Source of the DNA: Chitinophagaceae bacterium
GTDB lineage: Bacteria; Bacteroidota; Bacteroidia; Chitinophagales; Chitinophagaceae
Direction: 5' to 3'
Length of the DNA: 64,000 bases
NCBI GenBank assembly: GCA_016699815.1
Contig: CP065012.1
Coordinates: forward strand, 1,612,001 to 1,676,000
Shown here: one piece after another, positions 16,479 to 25,998 of the stretch
How positions within the stretch are numbered: position 1 is the stretch's first letter
Layout of the letters: every line of letters starts with the position of its first letter
Made by a program: the position numbers and the translations under genes
The notes under the pieces: generated by a model
The model's database searches: none
Told to the model about the DNA's origin: nothing
What the model saw: only the letters and a program-made list of their open reading frames with translations

Positions 16479-18212
16479 TTATTGTAGCGTGTTTAAAATA
16501 TTAGAAATTGTACTTTGATATTTGTTGCCGGATTGTGCATTGGTTCCCAGTATGAGACCTGCTAATTTATTATTTCCCTGTGGTTTAAATGCTGCAACCC
16601 AATTTATTGAAATCACATTGGGTATAGAGGTATTGCCATTATACACCTGGTAACCCCCGGCTGATCCTGATTTTTGGTATTGAAGCCCACCTCCATAAGC
16701 GCTGGAAACATATTGGTTCAGGTAATTTAAAGCAGCCTCGGGGCTATTGGTTCCGGAGAAACTATATACTTCGGCATTTGCCATACCATCCCTGCTATAT
16801 ATTACTGTTTTTAGTTCGGGTATTTGTGCAGATTTGGCCTTTACTGACCATGAACTGGGGTAAGCAAATTTAAGCACGCCATTATAGGCTTTATAACCTG
16901 ATGGTACAGTAGAGCCGCCACCATTTCCACCACCACCACCACCATTTCCACCTCCATCATTTCCACCGCCACCATTACCACCACCATCATTACCACCGCC
17001 ACCGCCCTGGTTACCGCCGCCTGCATTTGCATTATTTACCTGTGGCGTTTGTGATATTGCACCAGATGTAAATGACTTGGCAATTTCATCAACTTTTTGT
17101 CTTAAAAACTGGTCGTCTTTTAATTCAATAGCCAGGGCGCCATTTTTAATGGCATTGCGCACATCCACTACAAAATATCTTGGGTCTCCGGCATTTGCTT
17201 TTTGAAAAAATTCAGCGAGCTGTTTCATGCCTTGTTGTAATGCCGCATCAGGAGTACCAATATTGCCAAGCCCTTCTCCACCAATTGCAGTAGCTTCAAT
17301 GGCATAGTAGCTTCCGTTAACTTTAAAACCGGGATAAGCATGGCCCGGGATCATATAAATTATTGGATCCATTCCTGCGCTCATCATTATGCTTGCATAT
17401 AAAATGGAGAGTTCTATACATAAGCCTGTTTTTCCCGATATTACTTCCCTGGGTAGCCTGATGCTTTGTACTATGGAATTTACATCACTTAAAGATACCG
17501 GTACACCTGTAGTGCCGCTATACACCATGTGGCTTACCAGCGTTGCATAATAAATGCCTTGCAAAAAGCGTACACTCTCCTTTTCGGAATTAGTAACTGA
17601 GGCTGTTTCGCCTTTTAAAACTTTCTCCTGTATTTGCTGGGTGAAATATTTAATAATCGGGTCTTCCGGGGTTACATAGCAGGCTACGGTTTGCATATTA
17701 TCAAAGTATTCATCCGGTGTACGAATTTCATCACTTGGTAAAAAAGTGTACATAAATTCGTTTCGGCCTTTTACCGGTATGCTAAAATCATTTTCTATTG
17801 CGGAAACATTTGAACCCTTAACCACCGTATTCACCGTTTCTTTTGAAGTGGTTGTTTTTTCAACAATTTTATCCTCAAATTTTGGATAGGCATTTACCAC
17901 CACCGTTTGTCCGGGTTGTATTAAGGGTATTTTTTTTGCCGTTGTCCAATCCAGAAAACCACTCATTTTATACGTAACTTCTACATTTTTTGCAGGCACC
18001 GAGCTGTTGTTGGTAATTACCATTTTAAAAAGGCTGTATTTGCCTTCAAGCGCATCTTCATTGGCATATACTTTATACAATGCCGGCATTACTACAGGTG
18101 GTTTTGATATTTTTATGTCTAAAGAGGCAGGTGAAACCAAGCCGGTAATTGACGAATTGAAGGACATAAGTAAACCGGCTCCTAATAAAATAAAAGGGAG
18201 ATACTTTTTCAT
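16479..18212 (-). CDS. Transglutaminase-like exported protein with Gly-rich linker
   Basis: A 577-residue protein with a signal-like N-terminus (MKKYLPFILLGAGLLMSF). Residues ~20-150 look beta-rich. A transglutaminase-like papain-fold core follows: the Cys in GKTGLCIELSILYASIMMSAG (about 265), the His in MIPGHAYPGF and an acidic residue in AIEATA, fitting a Cys-His-Asp/Glu triad. After ~390 comes a ~40-residue Gly/Asn/Asp linker, then a C-terminal ~135-residue domain with YSRDGMANAEVYSFSG. Bacterial members can be proteases or amidases; the substrate is unknown. ATG 18212 is preferred over a TTG two codons upstream. Operon with the gene at 15712. Confidence 0.75.
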   Translation of the reverse strand: MKKYLPFILLGAGLLMSFNSSITGLVSPASLDIKISKPPVVMPALYKVYANEDALEGKYSLFKMVITNNSSVPAKNVEVTYKMSGFLDWTTAKKIPLIQPGQTVVVNAYPKFEDKIVEKTTTSKETVNTVVKGSNVSAIENDFSIPVKGRNEFMYTFLPSDEIRTPDEYFDNMQTVACYVTPEDPIIKYFTQQIQEKVLKGETASVTNSEKESVRFLQGIYYATLVSHMVYSGTTGVPVSLSDVNSIVQSIRLPREVISGKTGLCIELSILYASIMMSAGMDPIIYMIPGHAYPGFKVNGSYYAIEATAIGGEGLGNIGTPDAALQQGMKQLAEFFQKANAGDPRYFVVDVRNAIKNGALAIELKDDQFLRQKVDEIAKSFTSGAISQTPQVNNANAGGGNQGGGGGNDGGGNGGGGNDGGGNGGGGGGNGGGSTVPSGYKAYNGVLKFAYPSSWSVKAKSAQIPELKTVIYSRDGMANAEVYSFSGTNSPEAALNYLNQYVSSAYGGGLQYQKSGSAGGYQVYNGNTSIPNVISINWVAAFKPQGNNKLAGLILGTNAQSGNKYQSTISNILNTLQ

Positions 18213-18346
18213 TTGCAAACAGTTTAAAATTTATATAAAAACTTGTTAAAGCTATGGGTAATTACCTATTTGGATTATAATCCATTTGGATAGTTTTTTA
18301 TAGCTTGCAACCAATTTATTCTAATAAAATATTTAATTTTTTTAAA

Positions 18347-19204
18347 ATGATACAGTTAAAAAGACGCTTTTTTTGCTTTTTCTGTATTTCTATACTTTTT
18401 TATGGATGTAGCAGCAATAACGAGGCTAAAATACCTGCATCCAACCTTGTAAATTTTGAAGAAACCCCATTGCCCAAGGGTAAATTTATTTTACAGGATG
18501 ATAATATAAGGTCTGGGATTATCGGCGACACTTCGCCGGGCTCAATGAACAATTATAAAGACAACAACCAGGACAGTAGCGGCATTTCTACCGTACATAA
18601 TAAAGAAGTATCCAAGCTCCCGGCCAATATGCTAAAGAAAAAATTTAAAGATTTGCTCTGTTTTCATGCCGATGATACTATGCTTATAGATAAAGCCTAT
18701 ATAGCTACTTTGGTATTGGGAAAAAATCAAAAATTTGAAGTAGTACAAAGAGATGCGCTGGAAAGCTCCAATGCCACCGATGATAAAATTGTGTTTGATA
18801 CCAGTATGGAAATTGGTTCAAAAATGCAGGCAAGGTTAATAGATATGAGCAGCAGTTCCGATAAAGGTTTTGATATTGAATTAATAGGTGGCCAGGGTTC
18901 CGAAACGCAAAGTTTAAATGCTAAGCGCTCTAAAGTTTACTGGCAATGGAAACTCACGCCGCTTACACCAGGGTTAAAAGAATTGAAGCTATCTATCAAT
19001 ATTGTTGAAAAAGATGGAGAAGTGGTAAATATCCCTGCAAGAAATATCCCCGTGGTTATTTATGGTAAAGAAGGGTTTATGTATAAAACCGGCCAGTTTT
19101 TTAAAAACGAGGGTAAATGGATAATCACCGCTATATTAATACCCATATTTATTGCTATTGTTACCAATAGATTGAAAAACAGGGAAAAAAAGGCAAAGAT
19201 TTAA
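18347..19204 (+). CDS. Unrecognised lipoprotein with C-terminal membrane anchor
   Basis: A 285-residue protein. The N-terminus MIQLKRRFFCFFCISILFYGCSS is a lipoprotein signal peptide. The middle (about 120-245) is beta-rich and has VYWQWKLTPLTPGLKELKLSINI, a W-x-W-x-x-TPL-x-x-G pattern that I have seen in several bacterial envelope or conflict-system proteins but cannot name. The C-terminus has a membrane helix (WIITAILIPIFIAIV) and a basic tail, so the protein may be anchored at both ends. ATG 18347 is preferred; an upstream TTG at 18305 lacks support. It is divergent from the transglutaminase operon and its last 4 nt overlap the convergent M3 peptidase gene. Confidence 0.68.
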   Translation: MIQLKRRFFCFFCISILFYGCSSNNEAKIPASNLVNFEETPLPKGKFILQDDNIRSGIIGDTSPGSMNNYKDNNQDSSGISTVHNKEVSKLPANMLKKKFKDLLCFHADDTMLIDKAYIATLVLGKNQKFEVVQRDALESSNATDDKIVFDTSMEIGSKMQARLIDMSSSSDKGFDIELIGGQGSETQSLNAKRSKVYWQWKLTPLTPGLKELKLSINIVEKDGEVVNIPARNIPVVIYGKEGFMYKTGQFFKNEGKWIITAILIPIFIAIVTNRLKNREKKAKI

Positions 19205-20931
19205 TTATTTGCTTCGATGTTTTCCATTTGCTGTTGCACAAATTCAACCAGCACTTTAATTTTTTCCGGGGAAAAATCAAACGATAGTCCTGCGTATTTA
19301 TAGAGATCGGGCAAAGTTTGTGTTCCGCCCAGGGAAAGCGCATTGCAGTATTTTTCAATTGCGGCCTGCCTGTTTTGTTTAAACTGCATCCATACGCCTA
19401 TAGCGCCAAGCTGGGCAATACCATATTCTATATAATAAAAAGGCACTTCAAATAAATGGAGTTGCCGCTGCCAGGCATTGTTGCGAAAATCTTCCAGGCC
19501 ACTATAATCGGTTACTTCATCTTTAAATTCGTTAAGGATATTTATCCATTCTTTGCTGCGTTCTTCAATACTATGTTGCGGGCGCTCATATAACCAATGC
19601 TGAAACTTATCAATTACTGCAATCCAGGGAAAAATGGTAATTACCCTTTCCAACTGATGGATTTTTGCACGCTTTAATTCGTTTTCATTGCTAAAAAAAC
19701 TATCCCAGTCATCCATACTCATCAACTCCATGGCCATGCTGGCCACTTCGGCAATTTCCATGGGGTATTCTTTAAACCCGGTTAATGCCAATGGATGTGC
19801 AAGAAAAGAATGAACAGCGTGGCCGCCTTCATGCAGCATGGTGGTAACATCGTTCATTTGGCCGGCGGCATTCATAAAAATAAAAGGCGCCCCGCTTTCG
19901 GCAAGCGGGCAGTTGTATCCGCCTGGCGATTTTCCTTTACGGCTGTCCAAGTCAAAATGTTTCATTTCATCCATTTTTAATAAGCATTGCCCAAAAAACG
20001 GATGCAGTTTGTTAAAACAAATAACGGTTTTTTGCAAAAGTTCTTTTCCGTTACTAAAAGGATGCAAGGGTTCTGTTCCTTCCGGCTCGGCATCTAAATC
20101 CCAGGGTCGTAATTTTTCCAGGCCAAGTTTTGCTACTTTTTTTTGATAAATTTTATTTATTAAGGGAAGGATATGTTGCTTTACGGCTTCATGAAATTTA
20201 AAACAATCTTCTTTTGTGTAATCAAAGCGGCCCAATTCTTTAAACCGGTAATCCCGGTAATTGGCAAAACCAGCATTTAGTGCCTGCTGGTTGCGTAACT
20301 GTAATAATTTATTGAAAAGTTCATTTAATTCTGACTTGCTTTGCAGCCTTCGTTCCTGTATTTTTCTGTAGGCAGCTTCCCTGATTTCTCTTTTGGGCGA
20401 TTCTAAAAATTTTGCGGCTTGCTGTAAAGTGTATTCCTCGTTATTGATGTTTACCGTCATGTCTCCGGTAACCTGGCCATACTGTTGTTGCAGCACCGAT
20501 GTTTCTGCCTGAAGCGGAATATTTTCTTCCCGAAAAAGTTCAATGTTTTTGCGGATGTTGCGGAAGTAAGTAAAATATCTTTGCTGGTCAAGTTGCTTTA
20601 ATGCAGGCGCAGCCATTAGTTTTTTATTGAGTGCATCGGCAAAAGGTTCAATCTTTGGCTGAATTTCGAGGCAATAAAAATTGTAGGCATCTTCCAGGGC
20701 CTGGTTTTCGGTATCGCAGGTCATGCGTATTTGCCTCCAGCAGGCATCTTCACTAATAGCGGCTTCCAACTCACTTAAATCTTTCAGCCAGTTTTCTAAT
20801 AAATGTTTACTTTCTATATCCCCGTTAAGTAATTGTTGTAAATAGGGTTCCACATCTTCCCATGTACCCAGTGTAAAATCTTCGGGTAAAAACCGGCGCT
20901 TATTTTTTATAATGTCTGCTGAGTAGTTCAT
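19201..20931 (-). CDS. M3-family oligoendopeptidase (PepF-like)
   Basis: Zinc metallopeptidase that cleaves short peptides, probably in the cytoplasm since no signal peptide is seen. The 576-residue protein has the active site TTMLHEGGHAVHSFLAHPL (HExxH, about residue 371) and the third ligand Glu in YPMEIAEVASMAMELMSMD. The N-terminal helical cap and C-terminal PFYYIEYGIAQLGAIGVW match the oligoendopeptidase F/M3 layout. Its 3' end overlaps the convergent lipoprotein gene by 4 nt. Confidence 0.92.
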   Translation of the reverse strand: MNYSADIIKNKRRFLPEDFTLGTWEDVEPYLQQLLNGDIESKHLLENWLKDLSELEAAISEDACWRQIRMTCDTENQALEDAYNFYCLEIQPKIEPFADALNKKLMAAPALKQLDQQRYFTYFRNIRKNIELFREENIPLQAETSVLQQQYGQVTGDMTVNINNEEYTLQQAAKFLESPKREIREAAYRKIQERRLQSKSELNELFNKLLQLRNQQALNAGFANYRDYRFKELGRFDYTKEDCFKFHEAVKQHILPLINKIYQKKVAKLGLEKLRPWDLDAEPEGTEPLHPFSNGKELLQKTVICFNKLHPFFGQCLLKMDEMKHFDLDSRKGKSPGGYNCPLAESGAPFIFMNAAGQMNDVTTMLHEGGHAVHSFLAHPLALTGFKEYPMEIAEVASMAMELMSMDDWDSFFSNENELKRAKIHQLERVITIFPWIAVIDKFQHWLYERPQHSIEERSKEWINILNEFKDEVTDYSGLEDFRNNAWQRQLHLFEVPFYYIEYGIAQLGAIGVWMQFKQNRQAAIEKYCNALSLGGTQTLPDLYKYAGLSFDFSPEKIKVLVEFVQQQMENIEANN

Positions 20932-20936
20932 AAAAG

Positions 20937-20955
20937 AAAACCCCTTTTTGGGGCT
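20937..20955 (-). terminator. Hairpin after the DUF5606 gene
   Basis: On the minus strand AGCCCC-AAAAA-GGGGTT is followed by TTCTTTT. It lies between the DUF5606 stop (20987) and the M3 peptidase start (20931), so it separates the two transcripts. Confidence 0.6.
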
Positions 20956-20986
20956 ATGAATTTGTAAAACAAAAAAATATAATTAC

Positions 20987-21505
20987 TTAAGCCATTTTAC
21001 GGGGAACATTTATTTTTTTAGCGGGTGCATTTTTAGGCGCTGAAGTTTTGTTTGCTGCCGTATGTGTGGCATTGGTATTTTTTTCAGGGTGCTCGGCATG
21101 GCCATCCTGACCAATAACTTCACTGCGCTTTATTTCTACGCCAGCTTTATTTAAAATTTCATACCACTTAATCATTTTTTTCATGTCGCTTACATATACC
21201 CTTTCAAAATCTAGCTTGGGATAAACTTTTTCAAAATATGCTTTAACAGCTTTATTGTCGTACGCTGCACCAGGTAGCGCTTCTTTACTTGCTTTAAAGG
21301 CATCAAAAATTTCTACAAGATTTACATTTTCATCGGTGGTAAAAATTTCAATTCCTTCAAGCTGTGAAAAACTATGGATGCGGTTACTCACAAATTTTGT
21401 GGTTTTATCATCAAGTGAGCGAACAACTCCGCCATCTCCCCTTGAAGAAACCAGTTCATATAAACCGCTAAGCCCGGTTACAGATACGATTTTCCTATAT
21501 TCCAT
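20987..21505 (-). CDS. DUF5606 family protein
   Basis: A 172-residue cytoplasmic protein. MEYRKIVSVTGLSGLYELVSSRGDGGVVRSLDD and the following HSFSQLEGIEIFT block match DUF5606, a family that I know mainly from Bacteroidota and whose function is unknown. Residues ~75-130 form a helical region (KVYPKLDFERVYVSDMKKMIKWYEIL). The last ~40 residues are low-complexity, rich in Ala, Lys and Asn, and end in a basic tail (KKINVPRKMA), which could bind nucleic acid (inference). It is transcribed alone and ends at a hairpin. Confidence 0.82.
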   Translation of the reverse strand: MEYRKIVSVTGLSGLYELVSSRGDGGVVRSLDDKTTKFVSNRIHSFSQLEGIEIFTTDENVNLVEIFDAFKASKEALPGAAYDNKAVKAYFEKVYPKLDFERVYVSDMKKMIKWYEILNKAGVEIKRSEVIGQDGHAEHPEKNTNATHTAANKTSAPKNAPAKKINVPRKMA

Positions 21506-21665
21506 TATTTGATTATTTGAGGCTGCAATTTACTTGTAAAAATGCAAATAAAAGGGGTGTATTTAAGAATCGGGCTATTATTTGCTAATAAAATGTGAAA
21601 GCCACTATAGAGGCCGACGGTTTTTTTTAAATGCTGCGTCAAACTCACAATTATTATCAAATTTT

Positions 21666-24530
21666 ATGTTTAAATTATTATTTAGCATTTTTTTAAGTGT
21701 AGTTTCTTTTAGCGGTATGGCACAGTACTCCTTATCTGGAGTGGTAGTTGATGCCGACGACAAATCGCCCGTTCAGGGAGCAACAGTATCTCTTTATTTT
21801 CAAAAAGACTCCTCTATTGTTGCAAATACGGTAACAACTACCGATGGAGAATTTATTTTTCAAAACCTGGCTACAGACAGTTTCTTTGTGAGTATTAATG
21901 CCTTAAGCCACCAGGCTCATACAGTTTTTGCCACTATTACCAATACGGATAAAAACTTTGGGGTGCTCAATCTTTATAAAAAAGGAAAAGATTTGGCCGG
22001 TGTTACCGTAACAGCAACAGGCAGCCCGGTGGTTAACAAAGCAGATACCACCCAGTACAGTGCAAGTCAGTACAAAGTAAACCCGGATGCAACAACCGAA
22101 GATTTAATTAAAAAAATGCCCGGAATAACAGTAGCGAAAGACGGAACGGTAACCGCACAGGGCGAAACGGTTAAAAAAGTAACCATTGATGGCAAAGATT
22201 TTTTTGGCGATGATGCCTCGGCAGCGCTAAAAAACATGCCATCGGAAGTGGTGGATAAAATACAGGTTTTTGATAAGCTCAGCGATCAGGCACAACTTAC
22301 AGGCGTGGATGATGGCAACTCTGTAAAAGCTATAAATGTGGTAACAAAGTCGGGTATTAAAAACGGGCAGTTTGGCAGGGCTTACGCAGGTTACGGAACC
22401 GATGAAAGGTATGCTGCAGGAGGTAATGTGAGTTTTTTTAATGGAGACAGAAGGGTTTCTATTGTAGCTAATCTTAATAATGTTAACCAGCAAAATTTTG
22501 GTTCGCAGGATTTACTGGGTGTAACCGGCTCAGGCGGCGGCGGCGGAAGGGGTGGTGGCCGCATGTTTGGCGGCTCTGATAATTTTACAGTAGGCCAGCA
22601 AAATGGCATTAGCCGTACCAATGCTTTTGGCATTAACTATAACGATAAATGGGGCAAAAATTTCACCCTTTCCGGAAGCTATTTTTATAATAGTAGCAAG
22701 CTAAATACCGAGTCGGATATTAAAGCCCAAATTTTAGACAGATCTGGAAAATGGTATAAGGATAATAGCAACAGCACATCTTTTACCAATAATACCAATC
22801 ACCGCATAAACTTTAGAGCAGAGTACAAAATTGATAGTAACAACAGCATTTTTATTATTCCCAGCTTAAGTTTTCAAGCCAACAACGCCAATGGAATTTC
22901 CAATGGCCAAACATTTTATGGGGCAAATGATTCCTTAAATACTTCTATGGCCAACACAATCCGTGGCAGCAGCGGGTACAATATCCGTAACCGTGTAATG
23001 TTCCGCCATTCCTTTGCCAACAGGAGGAGGTCGCTTTCCGTAGGCTTTAATACTACATTTACCCGCAACAGTAGCGAAAATATTTTAGACGGCCGTTATC
23101 GCTTTTTTGATGATATGGGCAATGTTACCGATTCTTTACCCAACCAGTTTTATGATAACCTCACTAACGGTACTAACTATGAAGGAAATTTAACATACAC
23201 CGAGCCTTTGGGCAAAAGCGGTATGTTGCAATTTGAATACAACCCATCTATTCAAAAAAATAAAGCCGATCAGCAAACCTTTCATTTCGATAATGGGAAG
23301 TACACAGCATTTGATACATCGCTATCCAATAAATTCGATAATACCGTTACCACCCAAAACGGTGGCATCAGCTATCGCTATAACCCAAACAGGGATAATA
23401 TGCTTATGTTTGGTTTAAACTTTCAAAACAGCAATTTGCAAAGCGATAGAATTTTCCCTACAGTAACCAATGTAGATCAATCTTTCTTTAACCTGTTGCC
23501 CAGGTTAATGTTCAGGAAAAAATTCAACAGCAGCAATAACCTATGGATTTTTTATAGGGCAAGGGTAAATTTTCCCAGCGTAACTCAGTTGCAGGATGTG
23601 GTGAATTTATCAGACCCTTTAAGGGTAAGTATGGGCAACTCATTGCTTAAGCAAGCATATACTAATTTTATTTCTACCCGCTACAGCTTTGCCAATTCAA
23701 AGAGCGGTAAAAGTTTTTTTGCTAACCTTTTTGCACAAACTACAAGCGATTACATAAGCAATGCAACTTACCTTTTAAACGCAGATAGTACGCTGCATAA
23801 TAATATTGTTTTAAAAGCCGGATCCCAATTGGTGAAACCTGTAAACCTGGATGGGTACAAAAATATTCGTACCATGTTTACTTATACCTTCCCGGTAAAA
23901 TTTATAAAATCTAATTTAAGTATCAATACAGGCGCCGGTTATTCTAAAATGCCGAGCCTTACCAATAACCTTCCCGTTACAACTAATAATTACACTTATA
24001 ATGCAGGCGTAAGTATTGCAAGTAATATAAGTGAGTATGTGGATTTTAATGTTTCCTATTCTGCTAATTTTAATAATGCCACAACAAAGTCGGCAGTAAT
24101 TGCATCAAAAAATAATTTTGTAAATCAAACCATGGGTTTACAATTAAATTTATTGAATAAAAAAGGCTGGTTTATACAAAATGATGTAAGCAACCAATCG
24201 TACACAGGGTTATCAACCGGGCTCAACCAAAGTTTTTGGTTGTGGAATGCCGGCATTGGAAAAAAATTCCTGAAAAATAATGCAGCCGAATTAAAACTCA
24301 CCGTATTTGATTTGCTTAAACAAAACCAAAGCATTACCCGAACCGTATCGGCAAACTATATTGAAGATGCCAGGTACAATGTGCTGGAACAGTATTTTAT
24401 GCTTACGTTTACCTACAACCTTAAAAATTTTGGTAAAGGAAAGAGCAAAGACAGTGGTGATGGCAGGCCAATGGGAATGCCCCCTTATGGTGGCGGACAT
24501 GGACCATCGCCTGCAGGTGGGCTGTTTTAA
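21666..24530 (+). CDS. Outer-membrane beta-barrel protein, TonB-receptor-like, with CarboxypepD_reg-like domain
   Basis: A 954-residue outer-membrane protein. MFKLLFSIFLSVVSFSGMAQ is a signal peptide. Residues ~22-110 form a carboxypeptidase-regulatory-like domain (LSGVVVDADDKSPVQGATV). A plug-like region follows (NPDATTEDLIKKMPGITVAKDG; KVTIDGKDFFGDD), then a long barrel of Asn/Ser-rich strands. A glycine loop (GSGGGGGRGGGRMFGG, about 282-297) and a Gly/Pro-rich C-terminal tail are typical of a Bacteroidota outer-membrane family. The ATG at 21666 is chosen because it begins the signal peptide. An ECF sigma operon starts 100 bp downstream. Cargo unknown; no SusD partner is present, so glycan uptake is not supported. 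Confidence 0.85.
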   Translation: MFKLLFSIFLSVVSFSGMAQYSLSGVVVDADDKSPVQGATVSLYFQKDSSIVANTVTTTDGEFIFQNLATDSFFVSINALSHQAHTVFATITNTDKNFGVLNLYKKGKDLAGVTVTATGSPVVNKADTTQYSASQYKVNPDATTEDLIKKMPGITVAKDGTVTAQGETVKKVTIDGKDFFGDDASAALKNMPSEVVDKIQVFDKLSDQAQLTGVDDGNSVKAINVVTKSGIKNGQFGRAYAGYGTDERYAAGGNVSFFNGDRRVSIVANLNNVNQQNFGSQDLLGVTGSGGGGGRGGGRMFGGSDNFTVGQQNGISRTNAFGINYNDKWGKNFTLSGSYFYNSSKLNTESDIKAQILDRSGKWYKDNSNSTSFTNNTNHRINFRAEYKIDSNNSIFIIPSLSFQANNANGISNGQTFYGANDSLNTSMANTIRGSSGYNIRNRVMFRHSFANRRRSLSVGFNTTFTRNSSENILDGRYRFFDDMGNVTDSLPNQFYDNLTNGTNYEGNLTYTEPLGKSGMLQFEYNPSIQKNKADQQTFHFDNGKYTAFDTSLSNKFDNTVTTQNGGISYRYNPNRDNMLMFGLNFQNSNLQSDRIFPTVTNVDQSFFNLLPRLMFRKKFNSSNNLWIFYRARVNFPSVTQLQDVVNLSDPLRVSMGNSLLKQAYTNFISTRYSFANSKSGKSFFANLFAQTTSDYISNATYLLNADSTLHNNIVLKAGSQLVKPVNLDGYKNIRTMFTYTFPVKFIKSNLSINTGAGYSKMPSLTNNLPVTTNNYTYNAGVSIASNISEYVDFNVSYSANFNNATTKSAVIASKNNFVNQTMGLQLNLLNKKGWFIQNDVSNQSYTGLSTGLNQSFWLWNAGIGKKFLKNNAAELKLTVFDLLKQNQSITRTVSANYIEDARYNVLEQYFMLTFTYNLKNFGKGKSKDSGDGRPMGMPPYGGGHGPSPAGGLF

Positions 24531-24601
24531 AATTGAAAATATATAGTTCATTGTTTTAGATTTAGAAGGCATAGCGGGTTTTCGGACATATTGATTATTT
24601 T

Positions 24602-24609
24602 TAATTTTG
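24602..24609 (+). promoter_or_regulatory. Candidate minus-7 box (TAATTTTG) for the ECF sigma operon
   Basis: TAATTTTG matches TAnnTTTG. A transcript starting about 6-8 nt downstream would have a ~15-nt leader before the TTG start at 24631. No clear minus-33 TTG at normal spacing. Confidence 0.4.
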
Positions 24610-24630
24610 ATGTAAACTGAAAATAATTTT

Positions 24631-25185
24631 TTGACTTCCGATAACAACGATAACAATATTCCGGGTTTTGCCGAAATTGTAAACCAACTCCAGGGCTTGG
24701 TTTACAATACCGTTTTGGGAATTGTACAAAATGAAACCGATGCAGAAGATGTAACTCAGGAGGTGTTTATACAAATCCACGAATCGCTGGCAGGCTATAA
24801 AGGAGAGGCAAAGTTATCTACCTGGGCATATAGGATTGCCATAAATAAAGCGCTGGATTTTGAAAAACGAAAAAAAGCTCAGAGGCGTGGTGGTTTATTC
24901 AAAAGGGTTTTTAATACAGCCGAAGCAGAAGAACCCGTAAGTTTTTACCACCCCGGAGTTGCACTGGAGCAAAAAGAGGAAGCTGCCGTTTTGTTTAACG
25001 CAATAGATAAATTGCCTGAAAAACAAAAAATTGTTTTTTTATTACACAAAACCGAAGCCATGCCTTATATGGAAATAGCAGAAGTGTTGGAAACGAGTGT
25101 GCTGGCTGTAGAATCTCTAATGGCAAGGGCAAAACAAAATTTAAAAACATATTTGCAAAACTATTACCAGAAAAACAATGAATAA
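24631..25185 (+). CDS. ECF-type RNA polymerase sigma factor
   Basis: A 184-residue sigma-70 family factor. Region 2 contains NETDAEDVTQEVFIQIHESL and KLSTWAYRIAINKALDF (about 30-75). Region 4 contains LPEKQKIVFLLHKTEAMPYMEIAEVLETSVLAVESLMARAKQNL (about 128-172) with its helix-turn-helix. The start is TTG at 24631: upstream in frame there is a stop (TAA at 24613) and no ATG or GTG. Its stop overlaps the next start (TAATG), so translation is coupled to the small membrane protein that follows, the usual place of an anti-sigma factor. Confidence 0.9.
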   Translation: MTSDNNDNNIPGFAEIVNQLQGLVYNTVLGIVQNETDAEDVTQEVFIQIHESLAGYKGEAKLSTWAYRIAINKALDFEKRKKAQRRGGLFKRVFNTAEAEEPVSFYHPGVALEQKEEAAVLFNAIDKLPEKQKIVFLLHKTEAMPYMEIAEVLETSVLAVESLMARAKQNLKTYLQNYYQKNNE

Positions 25186-25520
25186 TGTCCATTAAAAACA
25201 ATGATATTAACCATAAAGTAGTATCAACGCTGCAAAGTATTGATAACATGGAGCGTGCGGAACCGGCGCCTTATTTATTAACCAGGGTAAATGCCGCACT
25301 GGCAAAAGCACCGGCAAGGGAAACTGTATGGTCACAAATTGGCTATTGGATAAGTAAGCCGGCAGTTGCTGTATCCATAGTAGCAATGTTTTTATTACTG
25401 AATATGCTGGGGATTTTTATTAAAAAGTCCAACGTTAATGATATGGCAGATACGCAAAGTGCTTACGAATATATTGCCAATATTTCCAGCAATTACGAAA
25501 TCGTAAATATTCCACAATAA
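25185..25520 (+). CDS. Small membrane protein, candidate anti-sigma factor
   Basis: A 111-residue protein. The first ~60 residues are cytoplasmic (NMERAEPAPYLLTRVNAALAK, a helix pattern like the N-terminal part of small anti-sigma factors). A single membrane helix follows (AVAVSIVAMFLLLNMLGIFI, about 63-82), then a ~30-residue outer segment. The start overlaps the sigma factor stop and its stop overlaps the next start, so the operon is tightly packed. No zinc-binding HxxxCxxC motif is visible. The anti-sigma role is inferred from position and topology only. Confidence 0.65.
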   Translation: MSIKNNDINHKVVSTLQSIDNMERAEPAPYLLTRVNAALAKAPARETVWSQIGYWISKPAVAVSIVAMFLLLNMLGIFIKKSNVNDMADTQSAYEYIANISSNYEIVNIPQ

Positions 25521-25993
25521 TGTTTAAACAAACGAACAATAAATTTTTAATTCTACTGGTGGTGGTATTGGCACTTTCCAATATTGCACTTTTAAGTATC
25601 CTTATTTTTCAAAAGCCACAAAGCCATAGTAAAAAAAAGTACAGAGAAGAGCGCATGAAGAATTTTCTGGTAAAGGATATAGGTTTAAGCGCTTCGCAAA
25701 TGGCAACTTATGATGCGCTGTACAAAACTCATAAGCAATCTATGGAGCTGCTTTTTGATTCAATGCGTACCGGCGGCAACCAAAATTTTGAACTTTTGGG
25801 TAAAAAAGGATTTAGTGATAGCGCTATAAATGTGGTAGTAAACCGGTCGGCAGTGCAACAAAAAATTGTAGACCAAAAGGTTTTGGCACATTTCAAAGAA
25901 ATTCGCAATATTTGCAGTGGTGAACAAAAAGCCAGGTTTGATTCGGGCATAAGCAAATTATTTTTTAAAAAAGAACAAAAACAAAAAAGATAA
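25520..25993 (+). CDS. Membrane-anchored Spy/CpxP-like protein
   Basis: A 157-residue protein with an N-terminal membrane anchor (FLILLVVVLALSNIALLSILIF, about 9-30) and a helical periplasmic part. The segment KDIGLSASQMATYDALYKTHKQSMELLFDSM resembles the LTxxQ repeat regions of Spy/CpxP and heavy-metal-sensor proteins, and FKEIRNICSGEQKARFDSGI resembles the second repeat. Such proteins bind misfolded proteins or metals in the periplasm. It follows the candidate anti-sigma gene directly and precedes a second Spy-like gene. Specific role unknown. Confidence 0.7.
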   Translation: MFKQTNNKFLILLVVVLALSNIALLSILIFQKPQSHSKKKYREERMKNFLVKDIGLSASQMATYDALYKTHKQSMELLFDSMRTGGNQNFELLGKKGFSDSAINVVVNRSAVQQKIVDQKVLAHFKEIRNICSGEQKARFDSGISKLFFKKEQKQKR

Positions 25994-25998
25994 ATAAT

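Noticed and set aside
16841..17032. Val/Met-rich 63-residue ORF on the minus strand
   Set aside because: It is the alternative frame of the Gly-rich linker repeat in the transglutaminase-like gene.
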